A stretch of 64,000 bases of DNA from Lachnospiraceae bacterium (lineage in GTDB: Bacteria; Bacillota; Clostridia; Lachnospirales; Lachnospiraceae), in contig JAFZVZ010000001.1 in the NCBI GenBank assembly GCA_017617545.1, positions 50,371 to 114,370 on the forward strand. Direction: 5' to 3'. The notes beneath the pieces were generated by a model, which was not told where the DNA came from, searched no databases, and saw nothing but the letters and a program-made list of their open reading frames with translations. The first letter of the stretch is position 1; each line of letters begins with the position of its first letter. Shown here one piece after another: positions 52,506-60,761 of this stretch. Made by a program: the position numbers and the translations under genes.

Positions 52506-52600
52506 TGCTGCAGGTGCGTTCCTGAACGGATGCAGACGGCATCCGTGTGAATGTATACTTTGGAAAATGAACGGTGATCCGGAGATTAGGTCATCGTAGG

Positions 52601-52641
52601 GCGGGGAGTGCGAACGATCGCGCTTCCCGCATAATTGCGGG
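52601..52641 (+). promoter_or_regulatory. Two mutually exclusive leader hairpins before the transglutaminase gene
   Basis: Stem 1: GCGGGGAGTGCG (52601-52612) with CGCGCTTCCCGC (52619-52630). Stem 2: CCCGCA (52626-52631) with TGCGGG (52636-52641). The right arm of stem 1 is the left arm of stem 2, so only one can form. No T-tract follows. The rest of 52506-52724 holds a -10-like TATACT near 52552 and a CGGAAAAT-family motif at 52561. Confidence 0.45.
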
Positions 52642-52724
52642 GGAATAACGAAACTCGGGAACAGGGGGTCAGGAGTTTCGGACAGATGAAAGGAGTTCGC
52701 GTCGGGGGACGCGAAATAGTAGTT

Positions 52725-55076
52725 ATGCAAAAAAAGAATATCAGTTTGCTCGGAAACCGGGCCGGCATCATCCTGCTGGCTTTTTTGTTGTGCGCCGGTA
52801 TGCTTGCCGGTTGCAGCAAGGACGAGAAGAAGAACGGTACGGAGGACGCGGCAACGGCAACCGTCACGGTGCCTGCGAGCGCAACCTCGTCGCCGACGCC
52901 GACGGTGCCGTTTATGAAGACGGCGTATGAGACCGTCGGACGGAACGACGTCTACCGCGTACCGTGGTCGACTCCCGAGGGCGAGTGGATGACAATGAAC
53001 ACGATGTGCGAGGGAGAGTATGCGCTGTTGTGGCTGAATCCTGCCTACGATTCGGTCGAGTACGACGCGGTCAATGCGTTTCTGCTGATGAGACCGGCGG
53101 TGAACGCGGAGCAGAGCTTTGTCAAGGTGGAGTATCCGATCACCGGACCGAGGCTGCTGGCGAACGGCACGGTCATCCTCGAGGAGCAGGACACCGGCCG
53201 CCTCCACGTGCTTGACAGCACGCTGAAGGAGACAGGCAGCTTCCTGCCGAGCGGGGAGGATGGGTCGTTCCTGCTCGGAGTTTCGGAAGACGGTCTGCTG
53301 TGGAACGAGGATAAGCAAAACGGAACGCTGCTGGCGACCGATCTGAAGGGACAGCCCGCGGGCGAGTATAGTATTGATCCGAGGTACGAGATAACCTCGT
53401 ATCTCTGCACCGAGGGAGGCAGCAAGGTCTTCACGGCGAAAAATGTAAGTACTTCGGAGATCCTGTATTGCTTCCTCTCCGCGTCCGGAGAGCTCACATA
53501 CCGGGACGAGAACGAGGCATTGCTCGGGGATGACTGGAAGGCGGAACGGATCGCTCCGCTGAGCGCGCCGCTCAACGTGATCTCCGACAGCACCTGGTTT
53601 TTCCACGCGCCTTCGGATTATCGCAAGGGCGTCGCTTTTCCGAAAGCAACGGAGAGTGAGCAGGTCAATTTCGTCCGGGGCGATACGATGGGCAGCATCG
53701 AGTACCGAAGCAACGGATCGGATCCCATGGTGATGGGATACCGCCTTTACGATATGAAACAGAGGACGGTCTCCGAAGTGCTGTACGCGCCGGAGATTCC
53801 CGGCTACTTTTACCTCGGGATGCGGGGAACGGTCGGCGACGGCATCGTGCTGTTCGAAGGCAGTAAGGAGGATGGCGGCAGCGAACTTTTGCTGTGGGAC
53901 GCGTCGCACACCGAATCCCCGATCGCGGGCTTCTGCGATTTCGCGAAGGACGACCTTTCGGAGTGCCTCGCGGCGCTTTTGAAGGAGGCAGAAGGGTACG
54001 GCATCGTGATCACGCCGGACCGCACGACGGACGACGGGACGCTCACGTCCCTCGGGGATTTCATGGCGGAGATCGAGTTCGTCAACTCGTTCCTGATCAC
54101 GGCGAAGAACGATCCGGAGCTTCTGAAGACAAGTAACGGTGACGCGATCCGGCCGGAAAATATGCGCAACAACGACGGGGCAACCTACACCTTTAACCCG
54201 CACGTATTTTCCAAATTCTATACGAAGGAGCACGGCGAGAAGCGGAGAGACGCATTTTTCGCGTACGTGGACGCGGTCCGCGCGGGCGAGGACCGCTACC
54301 GCTGCACCGAGGGAGACGCTGCCTGGAGCAGCGGACGGTTCGCTCTCATGTTTTTCCCTTACGCGGGGTTGTACGTCGACGCGGAGTACACCGGGGACGG
54401 CTGGGCGGACATCATCTACAAGATCCCGAAGGAGGAGTTCCTCGCGAAGGAGCGGGAGTTTGAGGCGAGGATCGAGGAGATCTTAAACAATATTCTCGAG
54501 GACGATTACACGGATTTTGAGAAGGCGCTGGCGCTTTATGAGTTCGTGACGGAATACACGGTCTACGACTACGAGATGATGGAGCACAACGGCGAGGAGG
54601 AGTGGAACGTGAAGCAGTCCGCCTATCGGGTCCTCGATGAGCAACAGGGAATCTGCGGTGAGATCGCGATCCTGTACCAGTACCTGGGACTGCAGTGCGG
54701 GATCGATGTCGACGAGGTTGTCGGTGCTCCGTTCGAGTACGGCGCGGATTCGCACGCGTGGAATTACATCTGCCTGGACGGATCAGGGTACCTGATCGAC
54801 GCCACGTGGGGGCTCACGGAGAGACGGAAGCCGGACCTGAAGTATTTCCTCTTCACGGACGAGCTGCGCGAGACGAGAGACGGCTACGACAGCGCCTCCT
54901 ACGATGTCGGCTTCAACGGAATGTACGGGGCGCGGAAGAAATTTTCCTTCGAGTGTGAGGACGAGCGTTACGCAGACCTCTGGGAGGGAACCTACGTCGC
55001 GTTCGACGAGGAGCAGAATTGCATTTTCTACCGTGACCTGAACGGCAGCATGAAGCGGTTTGAGTACGGGGAGTGA
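52725..55076 (+). CDS. Transglutaminase-like lipoprotein
   Basis: 783 aa from ATG 52725; 52686 and 52635 are alternative in-frame starts. A lipobox (LLAFLLCAGMLAGC) and a Ser/Pro/Thr linker precede a ~530-residue region with beta-propeller-like repetition (FLLGVSEDGLLW, YLCTEGGSKVF, FLSASGELTY). The C-terminal transglutaminase-like domain has the full triad: Cys in QQGICGEIAILYQYLGL, His in DSHAWNYICL, Asp in YLIDATWGL. Transglutaminase-like proteins in this setting are usually peptidases or peptidoglycan-linked enzymes rather than crosslinkers. Confidence 0.85.
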   Translation: MQKKNISLLGNRAGIILLAFLLCAGMLAGCSKDEKKNGTEDAATATVTVPASATSSPTPTVPFMKTAYETVGRNDVYRVPWSTPEGEWMTMNTMCEGEYALLWLNPAYDSVEYDAVNAFLLMRPAVNAEQSFVKVEYPITGPRLLANGTVILEEQDTGRLHVLDSTLKETGSFLPSGEDGSFLLGVSEDGLLWNEDKQNGTLLATDLKGQPAGEYSIDPRYEITSYLCTEGGSKVFTAKNVSTSEILYCFLSASGELTYRDENEALLGDDWKAERIAPLSAPLNVISDSTWFFHAPSDYRKGVAFPKATESEQVNFVRGDTMGSIEYRSNGSDPMVMGYRLYDMKQRTVSEVLYAPEIPGYFYLGMRGTVGDGIVLFEGSKEDGGSELLLWDASHTESPIAGFCDFAKDDLSECLAALLKEAEGYGIVITPDRTTDDGTLTSLGDFMAEIEFVNSFLITAKNDPELLKTSNGDAIRPENMRNNDGATYTFNPHVFSKFYTKEHGEKRRDAFFAYVDAVRAGEDRYRCTEGDAAWSSGRFALMFFPYAGLYVDAEYTGDGWADIIYKIPKEEFLAKEREFEARIEEILNNILEDDYTDFEKALALYEFVTEYTVYDYEMMEHNGEEEWNVKQSAYRVLDEQQGICGEIAILYQYLGLQCGIDVDEVVGAPFEYGADSHAWNYICLDGSGYLIDATWGLTERRKPDLKYFLFTDELRETRDGYDSASYDVGFNGMYGARKKFSFECEDERYADLWEGTYVAFDEEQNCIFYRDLNGSMKRFEYGE

Positions 55077-55121
55077 CCGGAGAAAACAGGACGGAGACAG
55101 TTTATTTTCCGAAGAAATAAC

Positions 55122-55155
55122 GAAAGAGGGCACCGTTTGAGTGCCCTCTTTCTTA
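55122..55155. terminator. Bidirectional terminator between convergent genes
   Basis: GAAAGAGGGCAC pairs with GTGCCCTCTTTC around 7 nt, T-rich on one side and A-rich on the other. Confidence 0.88.
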
Positions 55156-55178
55156 CTGCTATGAAGAACCGTAGCGGA

Positions 55179-56171
55179 TCAGTCTTTGAAGCTGAACATC
55201 CAGTCCTCGAGAAGTTGGTTTGCCGTCTCGCCTCTGGTACCTCCGTTGTAGTAGAAGAGACTGATATGGTATTCCACCTTGTTCTCTGCCCAGAAGTACT
55301 CCTTGTCGACCCTGGCCAGGTCCGCGCTTACCCCTTGATCGTCGTGGTTCGTATATACGATCTGGAACTCGCGGTTATTAAACGTAACGCTGTCGGACGT
55401 AAATAGCGGTTCGTTGCCCGAATCGCCGCCGCTGACGGATGTATACAGGATTGCCCGTGAAACCTCGTCATATTCGGTGATCACATAGTAGTTCAGATAC
55501 GTGGTTATGGTATCGATCGAATACCCGACAGAGAGATTGATCCAGCAGACCCGGAAGTCGGGAACCTCCGCGGGATCGGTCGGTCTGTCCGGGAAACGCG
55601 GGTCTGTGCCGATGATCTGGATGTATATATCAAACGGGGTATAGTCCTGCATGAACGACGGGAAAATGATCCTGTCGCAGCCGATGTAATCAAACGCCTC
55701 CTGTAAGGTTTGGAATTTGATCGTGCAGAAGCCTGCAAGACCGTCGCTCAGGGTTATGTTCTCCGCTGCTTCCGCGCCCGGAGTGTAGTTGTCGGGATCG
55801 TGCAGACGATACCAGTTCGCCAGCATGTACTGCGTGGAGTTCAGAATATCGCCTTTGACTTCGGACAGCGGGATCCGCATGTCCTCGTTCGGCTCGAACG
55901 ACATGATCGCATTGCCTTCCTCGTCCGTACCGGTGCTCACGACACCGCCGCGGTTTCCGATGAGGCCGGTCGCGTACGCGGCGACCGTGCCGAGCAAGAG
56001 AACCATGCATGCAGCCAGAAGGAACATCATTTTTCTACGCGCAGGGCGTCTCACCGCAACCTTCTCGGAAGAAGTGTCGCCGTTCATCGCCTGTATCCGG
56101 AGCTGCTCCGTGTCGCGGAGCAGGGACTCATCGGTCTTGCCGATGGCGTCCAGTAATTGCTCTCTATTCAT
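55179..56171 (-). CDS. Membrane anti-sigma factor (pair 2)
   Basis: 330 aa. A cytoplasmic ~45-residue N-terminal region, one TM (MMFLLAACMVLLLGTVAAYATGLIG) and an extracytoplasmic domain of ~255 residues. The layout parallels the gene at 10020 (TM after a short charged segment, beta-rich outside domain) and the start again overlaps the sigma gene by 8 bp. Sequence similarity outside the TM is low, so the sensed signal probably differs. Confidence 0.72.
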   Translation of the reverse strand: MNREQLLDAIGKTDESLLRDTEQLRIQAMNGDTSSEKVAVRRPARRKMMFLLAACMVLLLGTVAAYATGLIGNRGGVVSTGTDEEGNAIMSFEPNEDMRIPLSEVKGDILNSTQYMLANWYRLHDPDNYTPGAEAAENITLSDGLAGFCTIKFQTLQEAFDYIGCDRIIFPSFMQDYTPFDIYIQIIGTDPRFPDRPTDPAEVPDFRVCWINLSVGYSIDTITTYLNYYVITEYDEVSRAILYTSVSGGDSGNEPLFTSDSVTFNNREFQIVYTNHDDQGVSADLARVDKEYFWAENKVEYHISLFYYNGGTRGETANQLLEDWMFSFKD

Positions 56172-56724
56172 ATAAGCCCTCCTTCTTCAAAAACTTCTTC
56201 AGTTTCCGTCGCACGCGGTAAAGCATACTCTTGGCCTTCGATTCGCTCATTCCGCAGTACGACGCCATGTCCTTGAGGGAGTCAAAATAGAAATACCGTC
56301 CGAGAAACAAGTGCCGGGCTTCCGCCGGCAAATCCTTAATGAACCGGGCTATCGCCTCCTCCAGGAGACCGTCATCATGCTCCGCTACAGCGGAGGCGGG
56401 ATCTTCGATGACATCACCGAGTTCTTCGAGGGATATCGCATATTCCGCGCTCTGACGCTTCTGCCGTTGCCGGTAGCGCAACCGATCGATCGCCTTCTGC
56501 CTCGTGATCTTGATGAGGTAGGCGGAGAGGACCTCCGGCCGGTAATCGGGCATGGAATTCCAAGCGGTCAGGTACGTGTCGTTCACGCACTCCTCCGCGT
56601 CCTGCTCATCCCCCAAAATCTGCAGGGCAACCTTCATCAGGTATCGCTGATACCGATTCATGGTTTCCCGTATCGCCTGCTCATCGCGCTGAAAAAACAG
56701 TTCAACAATCTCTGCGTCAGTCAT
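56164..56724 (-). CDS. ECF-type RNA polymerase sigma factor (pair 2)
   Basis: 186 aa. Region 2: MDRYQRYLMKVALQILGDEQDAEECVNDTYLTAWNSMPDYRPEVLSAYLIKITRQKAIDRLRYRQRQKR type (AEECVNDTYLTAWNSMP). Region 4: LPAEARHLFLGRYFYFDSLKDMASYCGMSESKAKSMLYRVRRKLKKFL. The end overlaps the anti-sigma start by 8 bp. On the minus strand upstream, TGCAACCT near 56795-56788 resembles an ECF -35 (GCAAC) and could be an autoregulated promoter; this is tentative. Confidence 0.9.
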   Translation of the reverse strand: MTDAEIVELFFQRDEQAIRETMNRYQRYLMKVALQILGDEQDAEECVNDTYLTAWNSMPDYRPEVLSAYLIKITRQKAIDRLRYRQRQKRQSAEYAISLEELGDVIEDPASAVAEHDDGLLEEAIARFIKDLPAEARHLFLGRYFYFDSLKDMASYCGMSESKAKSMLYRVRRKLKKFLKKEGLYE

Positions 56725-56830
56725 GCTTGTTACCTCCCTACGTGTTTCTTCCCCTCACCCTATCATCCGACATCGCGGCCCGCAGGTTGCATTTTCCGAA
56801 CAAAGGAATTGATATTTCTTCGGAAAATGA

Positions 56831-56863
56831 AAAACGGGCGCAGGAGAGACTTCCCCGCGCCCG
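56831..56863 (-). terminator. Terminator of corA
   Basis: Read on the minus strand, CGGGCGC pairs with GCGCCCG, followed by TTTTTC. Confidence 0.8.
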
Positions 56864-56880
56864 AAATGATTCGGTGATCC

Positions 56881-57798
56881 TCAAAACCACTTTTTCTTCT
56901 TGAGAATGATCAGACATGTCACGACGATCAGCAGGCACACGCCCGCGACGATCGGGTACGCGTACGGCGAGTCAAGCTCGGGCATATGCGTAAAATTCAT
57001 TCCGTACCAGCCGGTGATCAGCGTCAGAGGCATGAAGATCGTGGCGATGATCGTGAGGAAGGTCATGTTGCGGTTCTGCCGGAGATCGAGCTGCGAGTGG
57101 TAGAGGTCGCGGATCTGCATCGTGTGCTCGCGGAGAGCCGTAACGTTCGACTGCAGACGCTCCGTGCGCTCGATGAAGAGGCGGAAGAAACGGAGGTTTT
57201 TCGAGGAGAAGAAGGCGTTCTCGTTTTCCTCAAGCTCCTGGCCTAAGTCGATCAGCTGCTCGTAGTGGGCGCGCAGGTCGAGAAGCTCACCGCGGATGTC
57301 CACAAGGCGCTCCATGACGTCCTCGAGATCGCCCGCGAGGATGCGGTCCTCCATCGAGTCCATCTCCTTCTCATATTTCTCCAAGGCGATGAGGTCGCCC
57401 GCGAGAATACCCTCGAGAAAATCGTAGATGAAGCGCTCCAGCGAGGGGAATTTCCAACGCTTGCTCGCCTGGATGCGGTCGAGGATCTTCTGCGCCGTTC
57501 CGTCGTCATCGATGATGACGATACCGCGCTCATCGATCGCGAAGAGGAATGTGTGCGGCTTGTTGTCGGGCTGCGTAAAATCCGGGATCGCGAAGCAGCC
57601 GGTCAGTGAATCGTAGTTCACCTGGATGTCCGTGATGTCATCCCCCTCCGCTTCGAGATCGAGGTCGATACCCATGTCGAAGAGGTCCTTCCCGGTCTCA
57701 AACTCCTCGAGGGAAACGTTGGCAACGTAGGGAACCTTGCGGTTTCCGATATCTTCAGCGCTGCACTCGGTCAGCGTGTTTTTGATCTGGTAGTACAT
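56881..57798 (-). CDS. corA: CorA-type Mg2+/divalent cation channel
   Basis: 305 aa. A soluble N-terminal alpha/beta domain and long helical stalk (about 120-240) are followed by two C-terminal TMs; the signature YGMN lies at the first TM end (LTLITGWYGMNFTHMPELDS). The cytoplasmic C-terminus ends in KKKKWF, the usual CorA basic sphincter. It admits Mg2+ (and often Co2+/Ni2+). Start 57798 with AAAGGA upstream. Confidence 0.93.
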   Translation of the reverse strand: MYYQIKNTLTECSAEDIGNRKVPYVANVSLEEFETGKDLFDMGIDLDLEAEGDDITDIQVNYDSLTGCFAIPDFTQPDNKPHTFLFAIDERGIVIIDDDGTAQKILDRIQASKRWKFPSLERFIYDFLEGILAGDLIALEKYEKEMDSMEDRILAGDLEDVMERLVDIRGELLDLRAHYEQLIDLGQELEENENAFFSSKNLRFFRLFIERTERLQSNVTALREHTMQIRDLYHSQLDLRQNRNMTFLTIIATIFMPLTLITGWYGMNFTHMPELDSPYAYPIVAGVCLLIVVTCLIILKKKKWF

Positions 57799-57872
57799 AC
57801 GGTGGGTCCTTTCTGCCCCGTGGCGGTTGATGGTGTTATTATACTCTGTCAGGGGGCGGTTTGGCAACGAAA

Positions 57873-57908
57873 AAGAAACCGAAGCGCAGAGGCTTCGGTT
57901 TCTTTTTT
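57873..57908 (-). terminator. Terminator of the YD-lipoprotein gene
   Basis: AAGAAACCGAAGC pairs with GCTTCGGTTTCTT; A/T-rich on both flanks, so usable on both strands. It lies just after the stop of the gene ending at 57941. Confidence 0.85.
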
Positions 57909-57940
57909 CTCCGGTTGGTTCAGTATTCGTTCGGAGCTCC

Positions 57941-60640
57941 TCAGCAGTACCATGTGGTGCTGAGGAGGATCAGATGTTTATTCACATAAAGGTAGGTTTT
58001 GATGAAGCCTGTATTTTCCGAGTCATGGGTGTTGACCATGACAACCTGCACGCCGTCGGAGACATCGAACAGCGTCCACTCCACGGGAAGCGCGTTCTGT
58101 GTGCAGCTTCCGTTCTTGTTCCAGGAGTATATGTCGTGGTTGTTCAGTTCGGCAGACAGGTCAAACTGACCGTCGTTTACCACATGGAGATGATATTGGT
58201 AGGTGCCGCCGTCGTTGGCTTCGTAGGCACAGTAATGCTCAACAAGGATCGGGGACGTCTGATCATCCAGATAATATGCCCCGAGGATGACCGAATAGTA
58301 GCAATCCGGGTCGCTGACCGGACGACGCACCGACGCGTTCACGACGATGATATCGCTCTTCTCGAACGGGAGCCCGACCATCTCGCAGACCGCCTTCGCC
58401 TCGTCTTCATATCGGGAGGTGCTGGAGAACCAGCTGTACAGGGTGTCGCTCGACGGTTCGAACGGGGCCTCCTCCGTCTGCAGGGTCTGCTCGACGCAGC
58501 ATCCGTCTATAAGGAAACGGGTGAAGACGGCATAGTAGTACAGTTCTTTCGTGTCATCGATGCCGCTGACCAGGAAGCCGTAGTCGTCAACGTCGTTGTT
58601 CTCCGCATACTCGGGAGCGTGGCCGTAGACGGCGTATTCGTAGATCTCGACGGTTTTGTGCTCATCGAGCTCTTTGGAGCTGAGAAGGTTCAGCTTGCGG
58701 ATCGGAATGTCCTTGAACTCCTTGCGCAGCTCGGTGAGATACTGCTCCTTATGCTCCCGCAGGAGGGCTGCATTTTCCGAGGCAAATTCGGAGTACTCGG
58801 TGTTCATCAGGGTATCCGGGTTGTACTTGCCGGAGAGATCGGTGAGGACCGTTGTGCACACCTGCGTTCCGGACGTGTTGCTGACCGTATCGGCAGTCAT
58901 GCTGTTGAGAGTGCTGTCCGAAGCGTAGGCGTAACGGTACGTCGTCGTGATATCGGCGCTGCCGCTGCCGGTATCCTCAAGCGTAAACTGTCTCTCGCGT
59001 CCGGTCAGCAACCAGTTCTTATCGTACGTATACGTGATGATCTTGTGCTCGTCAAAGTTATGGTACTCTTCGCGGATCACGTAATTCTTCTCATCGTACT
59101 TGTAGTTCGCGTATAAGCCGCTGCCCTCCACGAGCTCGTACCGGGTCAGATGTCTGTCCTTGTTCCGCTGGAAGTTTCTCGTGTAGAAGAGGTCGGTTCC
59201 GGAATACGCCTTCTCGTCAAACTTCCACGTGTCGGCCTTCAGCATGTCTCCGGTGATCAAACCGTAGAAGGTGAGGAGAGTCTTATCTTCGGCTTCTCCG
59301 GGGATCCCGAAGAAGGACATCGAATCGTAATCACACGGCTCGTCATAGATACTGTTGTCATACTGAACCCGCGGAAAGTAGCGGTCGCTGTCAATGCTGC
59401 CCCAGTATGCGCGAAGATGAGAGGTAGTCTCCAGGTTTTGGCGGAGTTCCGTGTCCGGGATGAAGATCTCGGCTTTGTAAACTTCGTCGGTATAACTATC
59501 ATCACGGGTGTATACGAGCACGGAACCGTCAGCGTAGTATTTTACGCTGTATTCCACGACGGCCGTTATCCCGTCATCTCCGGGAGTGTGCTGTTCCGTC
59601 CAGCCGGTCAGCCGGTTGTTCTCGTCCTTGTGATAGAAGTATTTTGTTACTTCCGGCAGAGCGTCGGTGGTTTCGTGGGTTACGGCGATCAGATTGTCCG
59701 CGTCGTCGTACTCGTAGACAGTGCGGGTTTCGTAGGGCGGATCCGGATTGTCCGCGGACGGTATGGGAAAGCCGATCGGATATCCGTTGTACTCCGATCT
59801 CAGGCTGCCGTTTTCGTTGTACGTGTAGGTGGTGAAATCGGTGAGGTAAACACCCTTGTCTGTACAGTAGTCAGCTGACACGAGGATGTTTCCCTTCGCG
59901 TCGTAGGTAAAGCAGGTATAGTATCGGTTCTGAGAACTCGGTGAGCTTATGAAGGTGCAGAGACCGTTGACGGTCTCATCAAAGGTGTAGAGATATTCTC
60001 TCGCGCCATCTGCGAGATCCAGCGCGTAACCGTTTTTCGCCGTGTAGAGCGTTACCTGCTTGCCGTCGGTAAGTGTGAAGATCTGCATCATCGGCTGAAA
60101 CGCATCATCCATGTAGCAGACCTCTTCCGCGAGGGCGGTGAGGTCGAAGGCGTCCGGGTAATTCGCTTCAAACCACGGAAAATACCTGAGTGTCGAGTAA
60201 ATACTGTTGCTGTGCATCACATCCGCCTCGATACCCTGCGTGTTGTAGGTGGTTGTCTGCTTGTAAGCGTATGCCGCATCGCCTAAGAGAGCGCGGTCGC
60301 TGATCTCACGGTCAATGGCATCTTTCAGATGATCAAAGGACGAAAGAGACGGGAGATTGTACGGCATCTCGAGCGTGGAAGTCGGGACGGCGGTGGGTTC
60401 TGCCGTCGGTTCGGGACCCGCCGTCGGAGTAGCCTCTGCGGACGGTGTAACCTGGTCCGTGACAGCCGGAGTAGCGGACGGTGTTGTCTCCGAAGTCGGA
60501 GCTACCGTGGCGGTCGGCTCTGCGGTCGGAGTGACCTCGGGATCGGTATTGTTGCCGCATCCGGTCAGTGTTGCCAGAGCGCAGATGCCCAGCGAGGCAG
60601 CGGCCAGAAAAGAGGTAAAAGTGCGCTTGATCGTATTCAT
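57941..60640 (-). CDS. YD/RHS-repeat-like lipoprotein 1
   Basis: 899 aa. Lipobox in ATLTGC (Cys ~28) is followed by a ~65-residue Thr/Pro/Ala/Glu linker of PTAEPTATVAP type. The body contains tyrosine/aspartate YD-type repeats known from RHS proteins: FTYDAKGNILV, YTYNENGSLRSEY, YEYDDADNLIAVTHE, YKYDEKNYVIREEY, YTYDKNWLLTGRE. About five recognisable units are spread out rather than packed. RHS repeats usually build a beta-shell around a toxin, but there is no toxin domain and no self-cleavage motif here. A paralogue lies directly upstream. Confidence 0.78.
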   Translation of the reverse strand: MNTIKRTFTSFLAAASLGICALATLTGCGNNTDPEVTPTAEPTATVAPTSETTPSATPAVTDQVTPSAEATPTAGPEPTAEPTAVPTSTLEMPYNLPSLSSFDHLKDAIDREISDRALLGDAAYAYKQTTTYNTQGIEADVMHSNSIYSTLRYFPWFEANYPDAFDLTALAEEVCYMDDAFQPMMQIFTLTDGKQVTLYTAKNGYALDLADGAREYLYTFDETVNGLCTFISSPSSQNRYYTCFTYDAKGNILVSADYCTDKGVYLTDFTTYTYNENGSLRSEYNGYPIGFPIPSADNPDPPYETRTVYEYDDADNLIAVTHETTDALPEVTKYFYHKDENNRLTGWTEQHTPGDDGITAVVEYSVKYYADGSVLVYTRDDSYTDEVYKAEIFIPDTELRQNLETTSHLRAYWGSIDSDRYFPRVQYDNSIYDEPCDYDSMSFFGIPGEAEDKTLLTFYGLITGDMLKADTWKFDEKAYSGTDLFYTRNFQRNKDRHLTRYELVEGSGLYANYKYDEKNYVIREEYHNFDEHKIITYTYDKNWLLTGRERQFTLEDTGSGSADITTTYRYAYASDSTLNSMTADTVSNTSGTQVCTTVLTDLSGKYNPDTLMNTEYSEFASENAALLREHKEQYLTELRKEFKDIPIRKLNLLSSKELDEHKTVEIYEYAVYGHAPEYAENNDVDDYGFLVSGIDDTKELYYYAVFTRFLIDGCCVEQTLQTEEAPFEPSSDTLYSWFSSTSRYEDEAKAVCEMVGLPFEKSDIIVVNASVRRPVSDPDCYYSVILGAYYLDDQTSPILVEHYCAYEANDGGTYQYHLHVVNDGQFDLSAELNNHDIYSWNKNGSCTQNALPVEWTLFDVSDGVQVVMVNTHDSENTGFIKTYLYVNKHLILLSTTWYC

Positions 60641-60761
60641 GATGTTCCCCCTGTCAGCGTGTATTATCCGTCATGCAGGCCGAGGCATATGCCCCGGCCC
60701 GCGATATCATTTATCCGTTTATCTTTTTTGAATCCATGGCCGCGTCAATGCTGCGGTTTTA

